Shown here: one piece after another, positions 33,614-46,772 of the stretch
Position numbering within the stretch: position 1 is the first letter of the stretch
How the letters are laid out: each line of letters starts with the position of its first letter
NCBI RefSeq assembly: GCF_035582795.1
Contig: NC_134373.1
Location: 25,328,501 to 25,392,500, forward strand
Length of the DNA stretch: 64,000 bases
DNA from: Mycteria americana
Taxonomy: Eukaryota; Chordata; Aves; Ciconiiformes; Ciconiidae
Reading direction: 5' to 3'
Program-made: the position numbers and the translations under genes
Notes under the pieces: generated by a model
The model's input: the letters and a program-made list of their open reading frames with translations, nothing else
Told to the model about the DNA's origin: nothing
Database searches by the model: none

Positions 33614-36600
33614 CGTGCCGACTGCTGCGGTGGGGCTGGCCGAATTCCGCTTACACACGGACGCTGAGGAGGCTGCTGGACTCGGATGGATACTCATTGT
33701 CTGTGGAGTTGGACCTTTGTGAGCTGCCGCCTCGCAGTTTACAAACTGGCTTAAAAACGCGTTAAGGGTCCAGCTCCTGATGGTTACTGTTGTACAGGGG
33801 TAGCTGTTGTTTGCAGGAAAAATGATGTTAGTAGTTCTTGTGGTGGTGGATCTCCACCTTTTTTGTTCCCTTTCTCCTTCAAGTCTGTAAGGGCAGCCAG
33901 CCCCACTGCTCTAGAAGCATCATGCTGCAAACTGGCAGATGCAGCGGTGGTTGCATCAGCTGTCTGGAACATTTAGCATAAGCCTCTCCAACCACCAGTG
34001 TCACTCCTCACAAATCAAAACAGACCCGTATGAGGCTTCAATGTGTGAACTTTTTTTAGAGGTTATACCTGTGGTGCGGGGTGGGGGTGTTTGGGTTTTT
34101 TGTTTGTTTGGTTGGTTTTTTATTTGCTATTGAAATGTCCTGCCTGTGTGGCAGTGATGGGACAAGAATTCCCTTCTCTTTATCTGCACACTTGATAGGC
34201 TCTTCTTTTTATTGTGTTCTGTGTTCCTATATCGTGAAATGTAATTTATACTGCTTGGCTGAAAAATAAATTCAGTTTGACAGTCATGAGACGTTTTACA
34301 AGTCAGCAATGAGGAGGCTTTGAAATGTGCTTTCATGTATACAGAAAGTGATAGAAATATGATGAAGGTCTTTAGGTGATTTGAAATGACTAATCTCTTG
34401 AATGTGTAATCGACGTCAGGCTAAATAGTATGGTCTGTAGCCATCTAAAGATTATGCTGCAGAGTAATCACTTCAGTACTGTTTACATATATATTTTTAA
34501 TGCATTATTTTTAAGCAAGGTGTGGTGCCTAAAGGACAGCCTTTTGCATCACTTAGCCGTATGACTATATAAATATTCTCAAATGAAAAAATGTCCTTGT
34601 TCAGAAACTCTTACCTTCACAATTTTGTATGGCATTAGTAAGTTACGAACCAAATACATAACATTGAATATATATAAAGCAATGTCACTTGGCTTTTTTG
34701 ACCTGTAAATAATTGAAGAGGGAGATAAACTGTAATAGCTTACTGTAGTTATTAGAGTATGATCCTAGAAATCCAAGATCCTATGAGAAAGCTTGATGGG
34801 CCATCTTTTGAAAATGTTTCCTGTACAGATAATTTAATATTGATTTGTATTACAGTCAATGACATCTTCAAAACATCTTGTAGTCTTTGCTATAAAATTA
34901 TACAGCCTGAAATTACATTACTCTGTTTCAGCAGAGAGAACACACAGCCATTTGACCTACACACATGAAATCAAATATCTGGGATCCAGTGAAAGTTTCC
35001 TGTTTTCAGAGACCTTGATTTTATAAAAGAAATAAAAGAAAAAAGGTGGCTCCATGGTGTAGATAAAAGGATGGGTAACTGTAAGTTTCAAGATTCAAGT
35101 ATGCAGAATTCAGTAATATAAACAATCTTCTCACTATGGATCCTCTCTGAACATGTAGAAAAATTAATTTAATTCATAGTTTTCAGCTGTTCTGTTCTTT
35201 GGGCCCTAGAACAACCCGTTGTCCAGTACATGAACTATTTCAGTAATTCTGGAGAAATCTTTGTTTTTCATTAAAGATAAATTATAATAGAACTGAATAG
35301 CCTTTGCTGAATGTATGATGGGTAATGGTACATGATTACACTGGGGGTGGTAAGAGATTTTGAAACTAGAAGTTCTGCTTCCCATCTTATCCTTATTTAA
35401 GTAATGATGGAAAATCTGCTGACTAATAAACTGCAAATCGATAATTAGGAGATGACAGGAATTGCTTGAAGATGGATTTTTCTGTAGAGAGCTCAAAAAT
35501 ACTCATTAGAAATTGCATGCATTCCTAATGGATCTTTAGGTTAAAATGTTGATGTGGTCAACTATTTTAATTGCTCCAAAATATGCTATAGATTTTTAAA
35601 AACAGATTTTGTATTTGTCTGTTATGATCTTCACAGTCTTATTCATGAAGTATTCAAGCTGGTTCAGTCATATATTCTGGGAGGAAATATAAACATTTGC
35701 TGTGATTCAGCACCTCCCTCCCCCTAATCTTGGGGAGTTCAGCATCAGAAGAGATTAGTGAAACCATGGACTTAAATGAAATGAACAAAATAAACATTGG
35801 AAGAAGGTGTAAGGCTTTTAATATGAAAAATCATTATGGCAATGAAAATAGTTTGAAATGGTTTCAAGCTGAAGCTTGTAAAACCTTCTGCATTTTTGGG
35901 ACTGCCACAATTTTTGCTCTGGCAAATGATATGTTTGACATATCTGTTAATTTTTTGTGTCTTCTAATGAATGTATGTTTTAGGACAGTTCCTATAGTGC
36001 AGCATTGTGTGGCATGTTGGAGAGCATAAAAAGTATTTTCCAAGTTCAATGGATGTTTCTAAAGGTTTAGATACTTTCTTTAACAATATTTCTGTAACAG
36101 TGCTTTTCAAATTTCAAGTCAGTTGTATTTCATTTCCTTCCTTAATATTTTATTTGTAATGAAGAGAGTCTGTATTTCAACATTTTAGAAAATTATGTTA
36201 ATTAAGATTGTATATGTTTTACTAATGCTTAAAGGCCTCTCTGATCAGGAGTAAAATCTGACTGTGCTAGGCAGAATGTTGTAGCATTTAACAAGAGAGT
36301 TAGAGTACACATAAACAAATATAAATGTATATATACATCTCTAGGCCACAATCTGTTTGCTTTGGTCAAGTTATAAATAAAAGTGAATTTATGTTTTGTT
36401 TTCCTTTACCTAAATACCAAATGGAATTCAGGGACACGATGCACACAATGATTTACAAATAAATTGTGATAATTAGCTGTATTGCTGTTTTTTCCTTGGA
36501 CAATAATGCGTCAATATGACTAATTTTACTGGTAGGTTTCTGTATCATGAAGGAAAGCTCTTTGTATAAGAGAGAGGTAGCAGAAAACAGCAACATTTCC

Positions 36601-39600
36601 TATAGATAGCATGGTTTATTTGAAATGCAAGCACTTAATAGTCATAGATAATATTTATGTGATACTTGAATTCTTCCTCTTTTGTATGGTATTAGGTAAC
36701 AACAACCCAGAAGAAATGAAATCTTGTGAGTCTTGCTAAATAACCTTCGAGTGGGTTTCTAACTATATAATTTGGTAGCTGCAAAATGTGTGCCCTGGAA
36801 GCTATGAAAAGAACTAATATTTCTAGAAGTTTGTGTAGGTTTGTAGGCAGGACTGTAAATTGATGTAAACTTGTAGTGAGCAGGCAGATTTTGCCATGTC
36901 AAAAACTTATTTTCAGGCTGTTGACAGCAAACTTTAAAATGGGAACATTTAATTTTTATCCAAGCCTGTTGATGGCAGAGTAAGTAGGAAATCAGTTAAC
37001 AGGGAACTTACCGTAGTGTTAAACAAAGCAGATATGAAACTTTCTTATTAGGAGACACTGGATAATCCACAGTTTAGCGTCAGCGTATGAAGTTAATAGA
37101 CTGATGTAGGACCTTCTGGTTTAGATGCTTCTAAAGCAGAAGCAGTAGGACCCTCTAATGGTTTGCTGGTAAAGAATAAATACCTTTACTCACCACGTTC
37201 TGTGCCAAGCACAGGTCTGTTACCCTTTAAAAAATTTTACTGTCTTATGAGCTGATTTTAATCAGCATAAATGATTACTAATTCTAATCAGTTTAGTTAG
37301 ATTTATTCCATATGCACTATGACTGCAAAATCTGTACATAGTAAAAGACAAGCTTACAGTAACACAGAGTATGCATGTTTATGTTTATAAGGTTGGATAG
37401 AAATAATTTGCACACTTCTTATTGTGGGAAGTTATATTAATTGTCCGTAATTGTGATCTCTCTGGTTCTTGACTGGGCTTAGAAATCCATTTAAAAAAAA
37501 AAAGCACAGGTTAGCTGCAGGCAAACTTTTTGTCTCTGCGCCTGTTAGCCTCCTCAGCCTCTTGAATGTTCTCTCCCATTCTGGCCAGGCTGGGATTTTA
37601 TTGTGCAGCTATCCAAAGAATTCCTTCAAAAAGCGTACCACATCGGTGGAAGGGAAAGAAGTGTAAAATTCACCAATTTTCAGAAAAACTTGAGAGTGCT
37701 GGTGGTGAGGTGATCTCTCTGGCTCTATAAAATAATCTCAGGGGATGTAAAATATGGAGAAGTGAAGAATGTTCTCTAGAAGGAGCATTTTCTCTTCTTC
37801 CAAACATCCCAGTCCAAAACTGGGAGTGCTTGTTTGAATCCATCCATCCATCAGACAGGCCAGTGACTTTCTGTCACTGGTCACAATGGTTGTTTTATGT
37901 AATTGTTCCAGCTAGCTTATTTTGTGTGGGGCATCCCTATCCTTGTCCCAGTTATAGCTCCTTTTAACTTTTGAAGTTTAGTTCAGGTGGCTTGCTATGA
38001 ACTAGAAATATGTCCTTCAGAAAGTACTTCTAGGAACTGTTGCTAGAATAATTATTGTATATGCAAAAGTTGAAGCCTTTCTAGAAATGGATTGAGCAAA
38101 GTTCATACAAAGCTCTGCAAATGTTCGTCCTCCTTGGCTTGAATTACTCCAGTTTTGAATTATTCTGTATCAGGGCCTCTCTTGAGAAGTAATGTCAGAT
38201 TAGCCCCATGGGCAAATATGCATTAGAAGCAGGATGTAACCAGATCTATTGTTAATAGTAGTGACTTCAGGGAGGTTTAAACCTAGATATTTGACACTGG
38301 GAGCACTGCATTGTTTGGTGGCATCAAGAAGGACATATGTTAATGTATCATGTATGTTAATGTAATGTTATTGTAACTATCTAAATAACTGATAAAGGTA
38401 TGTGAAATGTAGAAACACTTCACATAACCATCTTGAAGACTGGCTTCATTGAAGTGAGCATGAGTTTTGCCTTTGATTTCAGATGAGCAACATTTTATTT
38501 ACTAGAAACTCGATTCATGCTTGGGTTATGCTGACCATGCTTAATTTGGGGGTGATTTGCAATGGCATATTCATAATCTTCACTTTGGAGGAGCAGAAGT
38601 TAGGCAGTGCAACATGCAGATTATGTGATGGGAGCTGGAATCAAGGAGAAGTAGCGATGGCATCCATAAGATGTGCCGTTTTTGTATTTTTTCTAGGGAA
38701 TCTTTTAAAAAGAGTTTTTAAAAAGCCACGACTTTCCTCCCTTAATCCAACCTCCTTAGAGAGAGGAATGGCGTAAATATACATGGACTAGAGACTGAAT
38801 TTGCAAATAACAAAGTAAAAAATATTTCCCCCCACATCATTAATGGCAGAAATGACAGGTTCTTATTAGCTTTGTAATTTCTAGAAGTTTGAGACTAACC
38901 TCATCCCTAGAGTACACTGTGCTTGGGGCTTAATTTGATACTGCGTGATTGGCCTCATTTAACAAATGTCAACAAGATCTTGGTCCCTCTCCTTGATGCA
39001 GTAGTAACTTTACTGCTGACGTATGAGTCAGATCCTGAGTCTGATAGTCTTATGGGACTGACTTTTACAGAAAAGTGATAAACCAATATATGACTTGGAA
39101 AAGGCTTGAAAAATGTATTCAGTGCTGTTTTCTTTTTGTGTTTGATTGTTAACCCCCCCCCAGACACCGGGTATGTTCCAAACCCATGTCTATGAAGTTT
39201 ATATCCAGTAGGTAGGCAACAGCTGTAAGAGGCCAGAATATGTCTGATTTGTACTAGTGTATTTTCTAGCTTTACCTTCAATGCAAGATCCCAAGGCAGT
39301 CATGAAAGGTGTGCAATAAGTTTGTGGGGGGAGAAGTTAATTTTCTTTGAATAAAATAGTTCTTTAAAGTATGTTTTCTTTCACAACTCAACTGTTACCC
39401 TTGGTAATGACAATAGTTTTTTCTCATTACTTTTAAAGCAGAGTTGAGCACGCTGTTTAGATTCTTAACCTTATTTGTAAAAGGAACCCATACTTCAAAA
39501 TACTTTGCTTCTAGTTAGAGCATAAAACTTCAGGTCTCAGTCTCAAGGATGAAATTTCCTGCGAGTAAATTTCTAAGCTTCCACTTGGTGTTGAAGGAAC

Positions 39601-39678
39601 AAAGAAAAGATAGGCAAAATTACTGAAATCTTCCAATGGAGAATAATACAATGTAGTAAAGCATTGTTTTCTAAATCT

Positions 39679-39738
39679 ATTTTTCTATAAAACAATAAGT
39701 TTCAGAAACAATACCTTTCATTTTTCTATAAAACAATA
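39679..39738 (+). repeat. Partial tandem duplication, 41-bp period
   Basis: The 19 bases ATTTTTCTATAAAACAATA occur exactly at 39679-39697 and again at 39720-39738, and ACAATACCTTT also recurs. This points to a recent local duplication with a 41-base step. Confidence 0.85.
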
Positions 39739-42437
39739 CCTTTTTGATGTGTATTTAGGATATACATCAAAAAACCACCTCGGACACAATTTTTAAGCTG
39801 CTTTAAAGTCCAAGCAGCAGTTTGAGCTGTCAATGTTGATAGTAGATGCATCACTCTTACTCAGAAAGGTAATTGATGCTACTAATCCAGTGCTCCTAAC
39901 GAAGGACACTTGATTGTGATAGCAGTAAAGAAGTTTGAACAAAGGCGTACTAATAAACTGGAAAATACAGCTTGGTACAGTTACATATTTCAGTTTCAGT
40001 CTTCCAGGTAGTCATAGTCAAGAGTGAATAACAATGGTTTAAAAAATAAATTGTTCTTCAGTAGATTATGCTTTTGGTATAAGAAGTCGTCCTTTGAAGA
40101 TATATGCTCAGATTTAGCCAAAAATATGCTACAAATTATATACTTGTTTTTGTTGTATTGTATAGACTTTCTATGGTCTGTGCAAAGTAGTGATCACAAC
40201 TATTTCTAGTGGAAAATCACCTGCTTTGTTAAAAAAGTGAAAAATCTTGGAAAAACATGCTGATAAAAACCTGTTCTATCTGAGGTTAATTCATTTCAGT
40301 CAAAACAGGCACACGACGGATTCAGGTCATATTTACCGTGGCTAATAGGTGATAATTATTATCTGACTTCATGCGTTTTCTTAGTCTTCCTCAGTTGAAA
40401 ATACTGAGACCTGCATTTAAATGGAATTTCATTAAGTTCTAAGCTGAATTATATTATCTCAGAATTGAGGAAGACAAAGAGCTTGGACATGGGTATAATC
40501 GGGTACCATGGCTCACTTGTTTCATGGTAGCTTTTGAAGCCACTATGCTCTGTTCATGGTCTGAGGCTGTAAGAATACATTTAGTCTCAATTGCTCGGAC
40601 TTGCTGAAAACATTTCAAAATATATTTAAGCTAAATTTCTGAAATCTCAGTGTACACATAAGGCCTGTGAAAACTGCTTCGGAATCATTCCAGGTAGATA
40701 AACAGAGCTTACTGATGCAAAATGCAACTCAAAACGTTCAGCAGGACTCTTGTGCATTGAGAGGCAAGTATTGATCTTCTGTAGAGAGGTAGAGCGAACG
40801 GGCTTCACTGTGTGGATTTTACTACAGGTTAAGAACTGAATTCCCTTGCTTGTCTCTTGGCAACACACACTGACACAATTGCTATAGCAGTTTATAGGCT
40901 GTGGTAGTATCTGTGACCTCTTCTATCCCTCAGGCCATAGCTACATAATCACTTTAATTTTACATAACTATGCACAGCAGCCAAAAAGGGCAGTCTTGTC
41001 TTTCCCCATTGCCCCCTGCAACTCATTCCTGTCCCTTCCCCTGTGCTGGCACTAGCATTTGTATGATCAGTCAGTGAGCTGAATCAAGAAACCAGTCTGG
41101 CTGAAAACTAACCCAAAAAACCCCAACTGTAATACATTTTTACAGTGGAGCAACTAAGGAGATTGGCATAGCTGTGGGTGAAGTTGTCTCTGAGGAAAGT
41201 ACACCCTCTTGGGTCTCACTTTTGTACAACAAAATGGTGGTGCTTAACTTTTCTAAATAAAAGGCTTTCTGTGTCCTTGGCCAAAAGGGCGAAAGATCCA
41301 AGCCAGAGGAAGATACAACAGAGCTCTTAGGTTACCAAAACCTGTTGATTGCATATATATGCAGGTAACTGCTAGTGTTTTTCTGTGACTTTATTTTCTC
41401 TTTTACTGTTTTAAATTGTGTTAGATGTTGGTGCAGTAAGTGTTAAAAAATCATTTGAGTCTGTCTTTCATTCTTACGACCAAGGAGCGTGGAAGAAAGT
41501 GTGAAATAAGTTGCTGAGAGGGCTTAAGTTAGGTATAGGCCTGGGAGGAAAGAAAGAATCAAATGTAAATGGGACTTCCAGAGGCCTTGTAGCGTAGTGT
41601 TACATCTAACTTTCCATTTTCAGCACAGTGCAACATTGATATTTTATTTCATTCTGGGGAAAGAGGGGAGAAGGCTGGCACTTCAAATTAGCAGCAGCTG
41701 CAGAATTAAGACAAGGGTGTTAGTGACTCATTTGGAAAAGTACTAGCTAAAACATTCTGTCTCCTAGAAAAAACATTTAGGAAGGGTTTATGATACAAAC
41801 TTTGAATTTCATGAATAGTGCCTGTGACCTTCTGGTTTCCTCTGGGTAGCTTTTCTGATTAGTGACCATTTGCTTTTGACAATTGCATATTAAAGTGGGG
41901 AGAATACATGGGGATATTTTGGGGGCGGAAACATCTCTGTTAACAGGGTCAAAGACTCCAGAATGCCCCTTACATCTCTTGACCCAGTCAGTTAGCCAAA
42001 AATTCAGATTCTTATTGTTCCGGGTAGAAGGAAAAAATGGTGATACTTAGTTGTTTCTTTGGTGTAGCTGAATTATTGACAAAGAGCAGTCAAACTCTGG
42101 TTTCCCTGAACACAGAGGTCTTGAATAACAGAAGCAGTTTCTTTGTTCTCAGTCCCAAATTCCTTTCCCCAATTCACTGTTCTCTCTGTTTAGGCCTTTT
42201 ACAGGACTGTATACTCAGTGCTTATGTTTAGGTTGTATATATCTGTATTTGGGTGAGGTTTTTTCCCTCCTCTGATGAATATGTATATTTCCCTGTTTTA
42301 TACCCAGGTCCTACAAATGCCTTTAGCTTTAAGAAGAGAAGGCTAAGGGGAGATCTAATTGCTAACTCTGTCAAATGAGAATGTATAGACAAGGTGAAGC
42401 CAGACACTTCTTGGAGGTGCACAGGGATAGGAAGGGA

Positions 42438-43428
42438 CTATATTCAGGTTGGAAGGGACTTCAGGAGCTCTCTAATCCAACTTTCTGCTCGAAGCAGGGT
42501 CATCTAGAAGATCAGACCAGGTTGCTTAGGGCCTTACCCAGTCTGGTCTTGAAAGCCTCCAAGGATGGAGATCCACGGCCTCTCTGCACAACCTGTTCCA
42601 ATGCTCGCTGTCCTCATGGTGAATTTTTTTCCTTATTTCCAGTCTGAACCTCTCTTGTTTCAGCTTACGCTCATTGACTCATCCTCACACCGTGCACCAC
42701 TGAAAGAACCTGGCTCCTTCTCCTTGATAAGCTCCTCAGAGGTTTCCATTCTACAAATGGAAAGCTGCTATTAAGTCCCAGCAAAGCCTTCTCTTCTCCA
42801 GACTGAACAAGCCCAGTTCCTTCAGCTTTTCAGAGCATGTGATCCAGCCCCCAGCCATCTTGGCAGCCCTCCACTGCCAGCTTATCAATGTCTGTCTTTT
42901 ACTGGGGGCCCAAAGCTACGTGTACTATTCTAGATGGGGTCTATCAAATGGGGGGATAGTCACTTCCCTCACCCGAATGCAGCCCAGGAGGCACACCTTA
43001 CTGCCAGAGCATGCTGCTGGCTCATGCTTGGCTTGCGTCTGCCACAACCCCGCAGCTCTGCTCCAGCAGAGCTGCTCCTCAGCCAGTCAGTCCCCAGCCT
43101 GTATCAACTGCAAGGGACTCTTCCTTCCCAGGTGCAGAACTTTGCACTTCTCTGATATAAAAATGTTAAACACACGAGTCCCAGGATAGACCCTTCTAGT
43201 GCTCCACTTGGTACTGGCCTCCAGGTAGAGTATAACCCATTAATTGTGATTCTCTGAGCCTGACCATCCTGTTAGTTTCATTCCAATCTAGTTGTCCCCT
43301 CATCCAGACTATAATGTCTTTACCTTGGGTCCAAGAATATAGTGGGACACAATGTCAAAGTCCTTGCTAAAATCAATGTGAATGACATTAACTGCTCTCC
43401 CCTTGTGTACAGACCTAGTAGTTTTGTC
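42438..43428 (-). mobile_element. CR1 fragment inserted antisense into an older CR1
   Basis: On the minus strand this is a 5'-truncated CR1. Its 3' UTR starts at the left (AGGTTGGAAGGGACTTCAGG near 42445) and its coding part extends to about 43428. Near 43300-43400 it decodes on the minus strand to a decayed match of the reverse transcriptase block normally reading [11 protein letters not shown]. The likely target-site duplication is ATAGGAAGGGA (42427-42437) and ATAGAAGGGA (43429-43438), differing by one missing base. It lacks clear 3' terminal repeats and carries many stops and shifts, so it is old, though younger than its host element. Confidence 0.78.
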
Positions 43429-43537
43429 ATAGAAGGGAATAGGCAATAGGATGCAACACAATGGACACAAGCTGTGACATAAGAAAAATTGTAATTAGAT
43501 ATGAAGAACATTTTTTTTTCACTATAAGAGTGGCCAA

Positions 43538-43553
43538 GCACCTGAACAGGTGC
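43538..43553. promoter_or_regulatory. Back-to-back CACCTG/CAGGTG pair within CR1
   Basis: GCACCTG and CAGGTGC form a perfect inverted repeat with a two-base spacer, giving two E2-boxes of the type bound by ZEB/SNAI repressors or E-proteins. It lies in the old CR1 where the consensus has only one half. Candidate only. Confidence 0.25.
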
Positions 43554-44551
43554 CAAGAGGGGTTCTGGAATCTCTTGGAGACAGTAAAAACTCAACTGGA
43601 CAGGGTCCTGAGCAACCTGATCTAGTTGAACCTGCTCTTGGAGGGAAGTTGGACTAGGTGACCTCCAGACGTCCTTTCCAAACTAGTGTGTGATTCTATA
43701 AGGTAGACCCTGATAACTATCAGCATAAGAGGCTCTGAAGTAACTGTTACTGTTCTGTCTGTGTTTCATCATTGTAAGCTGTGGTATGGTATTTGGAAAG
43801 GAAAGGTATAGAAGGAATTCCCTTTTTCTATTTAACAGAACATGCATTCTACAAATATGCAAATGACATTTCAATAATCTCTTCAGCATGCAAATTCCCT
43901 TATCCCATTTTAGCAAATATCTTGTTTAAGCTGCTTAAAATTTAAGGTTTTAGGTTTGTCTGTTTGTTTTTCTCCTAGCAGAACATTATAGTGCTACAAA
44001 ACTATGCTGTAAATTATGACAGACGTGTATACATTCTCATACCAAACCACTTCTTTAGACTGACATTTCTTGTTCCTGCATCAAATCTGAATTTGTTGAT
44101 AAGTTTTTGTCTTGGACATGGATTAAAAATTAAATAAAACAATAATTAACCCAAATTAAATCTTGTTTCTTTCCAAGCAGACATTATTCAGAGGAACAGC
44201 AAAGAGTACTGAGGAAGGCAGTGTTCTGACTTTCTAGTAGAAAAAAATGGGAAGAATTGGCGTGTTCCTGTTGCTCTTCACTGACAGTTCTGCTATATCT
44301 CAAGTGACTTTTCTTCCAAATTACAGTAAGTTCGTCAGCTGCAGAAGCTATGGATATGTGAGGGCCTTCCAAACACACCCACCCAGCTTCTTTAGCCCGC
44401 TCTGCTTTTATTAGCACTTCTTTCCAGTGTCTTTTATATACTCACTCCCCCATATTTTCTAAGGATTTTCAATGGCAGGTATAATAATAGGAAGCTCTCA
44501 TGATCCCAAACCCTGAAGTTAATCTTAAAGATGCTGCTTCTACTAGATCTT

Positions 44552-44569
44552 AAAAAAAAAAAAAAAAAA
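44552..44569 (+). repeat. Poly(A) run of 18
   Basis: An uninterrupted A18 in intron 1. There is no SINE or processed gene copy ahead of it that I can recognise, so it is listed as a simple repeat. Confidence 0.95.
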
Positions 44570-45568
44570 TCACAGCTATAGTTGTCAGCCAGATTGATGA
44601 TGAGAAAACATGTAAAACCCACCAAATGTCAGCTCATTTTTACACTGCTAACTAAATACTGTGATCATGGTTGTTCATTAATTCTGAAAATCAGGTTTCT
44701 TGTTAGGTACCAGAATATATATTTAGGGACCTAAGACAGGATTAAGTTGGCCTTAAGGTGACTTCCTCATGGCCAGAAAGTTGCAGAGACAGCAGCATTA
44801 TCACTCCAAGTCATTATCACTGAAAAGAAATTACCTAACTGAACACTTCTTTATTTCCTTCTTTGTCCAAGAGTGTTTACCTTGATGATGACTGGGCTGT
44901 CTGAACATAAATAGAAGTGAAGATTTTTTAAAAAATACAGAATTGGGAAGAAATGAAGATATATTTGTGCACTAGGGATGTTTCTGCTCTTAGGAATTTT
45001 AAATCCTATTCTTGGACTTTTATTTAGTTGAGGGCCTGGGACTAGGGAGGCGTGTTATCCAGCATCTAACACTTACATGCTAAGTAGCCATGCATCTTTC
45101 TGGGAGAAATAGCAAAAAACCGTGGTAAAAATGAGAGAATGACAGAAGTTTACTTTGCCATGTTGCTCCAAAAAGAGGCAGAAAAGCAACTATGCATATT
45201 TTATATCTGCTACCACTTTCCTTCTTTTAAAACTGAAAGTGGAATTCCATGTCCGATGAATAATTGAATAATGAACAGATGAATAATAAATACTTTTTTT
45301 TTTACTCATATGAAATATAATGGGTCATTTTCCATGCTTACTTACACTCTGTTCGGCTCTGTCAAGGTTAGTATAAATGGCTCCTCTTTTAATGATATTT
45401 GTATGAAGTTTAGAAACGCATGTACGTTGAACAACAGAACTCCTGGCATTTCCGCTGCACACCTTTTTAAGAGTAGGGATTTATCTGAGTGTTGTCTTCC
45501 AAAATGTATTCCGTCTTTCTCATTGATGGAAAGTGTGCTGCATCTCACCCAATTGCTTTTGTCATCTA

Positions 45569-45603
45569 GGGAGGATGCTGCAGATTGGGAGGATGCTGCA
45601 GAT
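45569..45603 (+). repeat. 18-bp tandem duplication
   Basis: The unit GGGAGGATGCTGCAGATT is present in full at 45569-45586 and again, one base short, at 45587-45603. The exact match implies a recent duplication. Confidence 0.95.
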
Positions 45604-46667
45604 CTCTGTGCTCTGGTGGTGGTTGCTAATACTTGTATATACACGTTTTTAAAACGTGTGGGATATATAGTTTAGTTTAGATTTACCTACCAATTGTTAG
45701 AAAATATTCACTGTTGATTCAATTTCCTCGATTGACTAGTTATTGTTATTCTTTGATTATTGACGGTGTGGTGTCTACTCTGCAGGATAGCTCATGTGCT
45801 TCAAGTAACTTAGATATTGGGCAATCTAGTGAAGTATGTATGTGCATGTATTATTTATAAAATATTCTGGGTTGCTGTCTGTATAATGAAGGCATTCATG
45901 TGTAAAATGGGCACTAGTTGTGATTTTTTCATAAATTAAGACCTTAGTCCTTCTCTTGACATTGATACTGAGCTCCATGCATTCTCTAATTTAAATGGCC
46001 GTAGAATCTAGTCTTTGCAGAAAAATCATGCACCAGGATCTTATTTTTATTTTATCTCAAGAAATAATAAACATTCTAACATTAATTTTCATATTTATTT
46101 CACTACAGCCCCCCATTTTTCAATTTAAATGAGCTGCAAAATCTCCAGACCATACCAGACTATTGTTCATACCAGCCTATAGCTTTCAAGCAGAATTCAG
46201 GAGCCATTTGCTCTGGATCCCGTGGAGACAACGGAAGGAAGGCTTACTGGTGTCAAGGGTTGTATACAAGTCTGAGCAACTCTGGCTTGCCTAATTACTG
46301 GAGGATGTCAGGAGACTGAGCTGGGATTTCTGGGAGTAGAAAGCTGAGCGCCGTGTCTGGGAATGACAAATACTTCACAGTTTTAGTGAGACTCTTTGAT
46401 AATTGATACTTACAGGAATAGCATCTGGAAGAAAGGAAAGCATGGCTCAGGATACCAACGAGATAACAGCAGAAAAGTAGTTTGGTTTCTGTAATTTTAT
46501 ATAATCTTGGCTTCACTGAAGCAATAGACACCTTTGGAAGAACTACCTGCCATTAGTCCTTACTCCCACATTGAGACCCAGAGCAGCTGGTCTCAGGAGC
46601 GGTGGGTTTGCACAGAAGGGAGGTGGTTCCACGGGGCCGATCCACTTTGCTTTCTTTGCCCCCCTAG

Positions 46668-46772
46668 CATTCAGCTTATCTCTGAAAGTAGGTTAAATAG
46701 GCTCTTAAAAGCTGGCTATAGACCTGTCTCTTGAGCCTTGTGTTGTCATTTGAGATAGGAAAAGAGGAAAAG
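46668..46772 (+). other. Candidate cryptic or poison exon in RBMS1 intron 1
   Basis: A strong 3' splice site (about 20 bases almost purely C/T, ending CCCCCCTAG at 46667) is followed 105 bases later by a near-ideal 5' splice site (AAAAG then GTAAGTG at 46773), and the last 20 bases are purine-rich like a splicing enhancer. Joined in phase 0 to RBMS1 exon 1 it gives a stop codon after five residues, so inclusion would end the reading frame. All three frames contain stops, so it is not ordinary coding sequence. No transcript evidence is available to me. Confidence 0.25.

Larger units (their letters stand above)
32190..33660 (+). promoter_or_regulatory. RBMS1 promoter CpG island
   Basis: About 1.5 kb of very GC-rich DNA dense in CpG, covering the presumed transcription start, 5' UTR, first coding exon and the start of intron 1 of RBMS1. 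No TATA box is evident. GC boxes and KLF/Sp-type sites occur (for example CACCGCCCC near 32535 and GGGCGGGG near 32698), and an E2F-like TTTGGGCGG lies near 32776. This is the usual dispersed-start CpG promoter of a broadly expressed gene. The exact start site cannot be read from sequence. Confidence 0.9.
42320..43695 (+). mobile_element. Old CR1 fragment, sense, split by a later CR1
   Basis: The left piece (42320-42437) is the region after the CR1 reverse transcriptase, reading like AAGAGAAGGCTAAGGGGAGA. The right piece (about 43429-43695) continues in the same direction with AGGCAATAGG, AACATTTTTTTTTCACTATAAG and the CR1 3' UTR segment GTTGGACTAGGTGACCTCCA, ending with GTGATTCTAT at the 3' terminus. 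The two pieces join in order when the middle is left out, so they were one element, interrupted by the antisense copy listed next. It is clearly diverged. Confidence 0.82.

Noticed and set aside
32306-33667. A 453-codon plus-strand frame across the RBMS1 island as a separate protein
   Set aside because: It starts at GTG, is Pro/Arg-rich from GC composition, and runs through the RBMS1 exon and across the consensus splice donor into the intron. Only the 25 RBMS1 codons are supported.
44552-44569. Poly(A) runs (also at 61764-61783) as tails of processed pseudogenes
   Set aside because: No coding remnant or target-site duplication is recognisable next to them.
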